DNA from: Desertivirga sp966211215
GTDB taxonomy: Bacteria > Bacteroidota > Bacteroidia > Sphingobacteriales > Sphingobacteriaceae
Reading direction: 5' to 3'
DNA length: 46,770 nt
Assembly: GCA_966211215.1 (NCBI GenBank)
Contig: CBIHNR010000018.1
Location: 1-46,770, forward strand
Positions 44,779-46,770 of the stretch are shown here, in pieces. How positions within the stretch are numbered: the first letter of the stretch is position 1; every line of letters begins with the position of its first letter. Both the position numbers and the translations under genes were made by a program. The notes under the pieces are model-generated. The model was not told where the DNA came from, made no database searches, and saw nothing but the letters and a program-made list of their open reading frames with translations.

Positions 44779-45576
44779 ATGAAACAATTAACGTATCTCT
44801 ATTTAAGCCTTTTAGCGCTTTACATATTGTCATCTTGCAGAAAAGACCTTCCGGATTTTTCTGGATATGAGCGTAAAGAAATTACAGATCAAACTTCCAC
44901 AGGAAGTCCGAATACGCCTTCAACGGTTACACTTCCAGCTCAAAACTCAGTTTATTACTCAAGCCAGTTAAAGAACATAGGCAGCGTGCGATTATTTACC
45001 AAAGACGGTGAAATTACCAACGCACAAATTATAAGCTCGTTTATAAGCCGTCTGGGAACTGAGAATGAGTATTTAAAAATCGGCGGTACAACTGAATCAT
45101 ATACTTTTCTGGATGCTCCCATACATGCCATGTTCCTTTCAGGAAATAAGTGTAATATAAACGGATCTGAGCCGACATTTTTCTCAACACTGGACGGCAA
45201 AGTTGAAAAGTTAGCAGATGCCATAAAAATTACCGACTCGGATACTTTAACAGAAAGCTTTAGCGAAGACGACCTTTTACTTTATAGAGTAGTCAGCGGA
45301 CTTAGAAAATATACACCAAAGTATGAACTGAAGACAACTATAAGCGCCGATGAGCTTGAAGTAAAAACCCTCAGCGAATTATATTTGACTAATAACGGGG
45401 CGAAGCTGGACATGCCTTTTGTTTGCGGGCTCTATAAACGCGAGCAGGGTAGCAATGGGCATCTTGAAGAATATTTTCAGATAAATAATAAATATAATGG
45501 CAAGGGGCATGCAAATTTGAGTATTGGCGACACGCTTGCTATACAAGAATATACGGTTACTTTATCTAGAAACTAG
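44779..45576 (+). CDS. lipoprotein of unknown function
   Basis: A 265-residue lipoprotein. ATG at 44779 is chosen over an upstream in-frame start (44764) because it places the signal peptide KQLTYLYLSLLALYILSSC at the N-terminus with lipobox Cys. The mature part is mostly beta with many Thr/Ser and segments such as GSVRLFTKDGEITNAQIISS and GTTESYTFLDAPIHAMFLSG. Only two Cys (near the middle and in FVCGLY). I do not recognise the family. It converges on the outer-membrane barrel gene; the two stop codons share the bases CTAG. Confidence 0.75.
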   Translation: MKQLTYLYLSLLALYILSSCRKDLPDFSGYERKEITDQTSTGSPNTPSTVTLPAQNSVYYSSQLKNIGSVRLFTKDGEITNAQIISSFISRLGTENEYLKIGGTTESYTFLDAPIHAMFLSGNKCNINGSEPTFFSTLDGKVEKLADAIKITDSDTLTESFSEDDLLLYRVVSGLRKYTPKYELKTTISADELEVKTLSELYLTNNGAKLDMPFVCGLYKREQGSNGHLEEYFQINNKYNGKGHANLSIGDTLAIQEYTVTLSRN

Positions 45577-46250
45577 TACCCTCGCTTCCATTGCCGGCCA
45601 AACGCACAAACCTTAATTCCGAGATTTAGTTGTGAAAAGATATCCTTATATTTTCCGGTGGTGAAGCCATCAACTTCATCACCGAGTATAAAATTGTGCT
45701 GATAGGCGAAATCAATTTTAAATAAGGTTTTTCCGTATGAATTTTGCACTTTAGCCTCGTAGCCAAGCCTAACCGGGATAAAGGTATTCACACTATTATT
45801 AACACCGGGTGTTTCCGGAAAATCTTCCAGCAAGAATGACTGGCGATTTATACTCTTAATATCATTATCAATAAATCCCGCACCTGCACCCAGGTACAAA
45901 TTTTTTAATGCGCTTCCTTCGCTACCGGTAAAGGCTCCTATTTGTAGTTGAGCCCTCAGTCCTATCGTTTTAAAATTATTTTGAAACTGTCTTCCCGATA
46001 AGTCCTTAAATGCGTTACCACCGGCAAGTCTCCCAAATTGTAATTCTCCCACAAGATTAATATACGGGCTAAAATTGTAGTTTAAATTGAGGTTTATCGC
46101 TTTTGTATATTTAGAAGCTTCGGCATCGCCAGCTACCGAATTCATGCTCATTCCGGCACCTATATCAAATGCTTTAAATGACCTGATAGCCTGCGACTTA
46201 GCAAAAAAGGCAAAATTTATTAAAACTAAAAGTGATAATATCGGTTTCAA
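45573..46250 (-). CDS. outer-membrane beta-barrel protein
   Basis: A 225-residue protein with a signal peptide (MKPILSLLVLINFAFFAKSQ) and alternating hydrophobic strands typical of a small outer-membrane barrel: FDIGAGMSMNSV, AINLNLNYNFSPYINLVGEL, NNFKTIGLRAQLQIGAF, LYLGAGAGFID, TFIPVRLGYEAKVQ, LFKIDFAYQHNFILG and a final LNLGIKVCAF strand. The last residues (GRQWKRGY) are positively charged rather than ending in an aromatic residue, so the C-terminus lies after the last strand. Function unknown; likely a porin-like or structural barrel. Its stop overlaps the convergent lipoprotein gene by 4 bp. Confidence 0.8.
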   Translation of the reverse strand: MKPILSLLVLINFAFFAKSQAIRSFKAFDIGAGMSMNSVAGDAEASKYTKAINLNLNYNFSPYINLVGELQFGRLAGGNAFKDLSGRQFQNNFKTIGLRAQLQIGAFTGSEGSALKNLYLGAGAGFIDNDIKSINRQSFLLEDFPETPGVNNSVNTFIPVRLGYEAKVQNSYGKTLFKIDFAYQHNFILGDEVDGFTTGKYKDIFSQLNLGIKVCAFGRQWKRGY

Positions 46251-46360
46251 TGGAGCGCAATTAGAAATTAAGAATTTATTCTGTTTCAGAGCGAAAATAA
46301 GTGTTTTTTAATCTTGAAACCGAAGTAATTTTAATATCTGCACTAGACCAATTTTCTTGC

Positions 46361-46500
46361 CCAATAAAAAAGGGCAGGGAACTAATCCCGGCCCTACATC
46401 TACCTATGAAAAACATGCCCTTTGGGAGGGCACAATTATGTAGGCAAAGCCTATGCCATGCGTGATTATTGTCTTAATCATACAAAAACGTCACTTTCTG
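46361..46500. repeat. multi-hairpin repeat, copy 1
   Basis: A 140-bp unit shared with 46631-46768. Hairpins in order: AGGGCAGGGA with TCCCGGCCCT; GCCCT with AGGGC; TAGGCAAAGCCTA; GTGATTA with TAATCAT. Flanks and spacing match copy 2 from CCAATAAA to ACTTTCTG. No gene lies in 46251-46770. Confidence 0.85.
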
Positions 46501-46630
46501 GTTACACAACCGGGGAAAATATTACCAGCAGGGTTATTTTTTACTCAAAATGCTGAAATAACGTCCGAATACGGAGATGACTAATATGATAGAGACCGAG
46601 GACGAATAAGAATCCTAATAAGGTTTTCGG

Positions 46631-46768
46631 CCAATAAAACAGGGCCGGAGCTTATCCGACCCTACATCTACCTATGAAAAACATGCCCTTTGGGAGGGCG
46701 CAATTATATAGGCAAAGCCTATGCCATGCGTGATTATTGTCTTAATCATACAATAACGTCACTTTCTG
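46631..46768. repeat. multi-hairpin repeat, copy 2
   Basis: A 138-bp unit, a second copy of the one at 46361-46500 with the start offset by 270 bp. In the first hairpin the two arms changed together (GGGCCGGA with TCCGACCC here), so the structure is kept though the sequence differs. The unit runs up to the window's edge, and more copies or a related gene may lie beyond. Confidence 0.85.
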
Positions 46769-46770
46769 TT

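Noticed and set aside
45573..45576. Overlapping stop codons of convergent genes as a functional signal
   Set aside because: CTAG is its own reverse complement and serves both stops; this is compact packing without further meaning.

Overview
This window looks like chromosomal DNA of a Bacteroidota bacterium, most likely Sphingobacteriaceae (Pedobacter or Mucilaginibacter type). The evidence is: many lipoprotein signal peptides ending in Ser-Cys-Lys-Lys or similar; two kinds of type IX secretion (T9SS) sorting domain, type A at 22 kb and 30.8 kb and type B at 31.2 kb; SprB-like, IPT/TIG and VCBS repeats; a type II glutamine synthetase; and Bacteroidota-style promoters (-7 TAnnTTTG, -33 TTG) where they can be seen. 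The base composition is moderately AT-rich. I see no rRNA, tRNA, phage, insertion sequence or CRISPR array.

Layout. 0-5.2 kb: a leftward operon of a glutamine-synthetase-like ligase, an APH-fold kinase and a HAD hydrolase, divergent from a gamma-glutamylcyclotransferase-like gene, then type II glutamine synthetase. 5.2-9.0 kb: two paralogous helical proteins of unknown function, a small unknown gene and a dense patch of intergenic repeats. 9.1-12.5 kb: a PL9 pectate-lyase lipoprotein, a DinB-fold protein, an OmpA-like lipoprotein and an AlkZ-like winged-helix protein. 12.9-22.7 kb: one 3055-residue secreted M6-type metalloprotease carrying four 7-bladed propellers, translationally coupled to an FN3-type lipoprotein. 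22.9-28.8 kb: DinB, RMD1/DUF155, TPR protein, two lipoproteins and an APS kinase. 28.8-36.2 kb: an ABC exporter with a possible structured leader, a tail-only T9SS protein, a 1127-residue type B T9SS adhesin-like protein, a lipoprotein and a tiny gene with its own terminator. 36.3-42.8 kb: a leftward marR-adaptor-RND-TolC efflux operon. 43.0-46.3 kb: DedA, a small conserved-looking protein, a thioredoxin-like protein, a lipoprotein and an outer-membrane barrel. 46.3-46.8 kb: two copies of a multi-hairpin repeat.

The points most worth a second look are: (i) the RND pump gene is broken by one in-frame TAA, with the rest of the frame intact; (ii) the same 16-bp inverted repeat lies exactly 27 bp ahead of the -7 box of two unrelated genes 34 kb apart, suggesting a shared regulator; (iii) the giant protease has a regular higher-order design of four (2 IPT + 7 VCBS) modules; (iv) the ligase/kinase/HAD/cyclotransferase neighbourhood could be a gamma-glutamyl-amine pathway; (v) an 85-nt stem-closed leader precedes the ABC exporter. 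Functions were assigned by reading motifs, without database searches.
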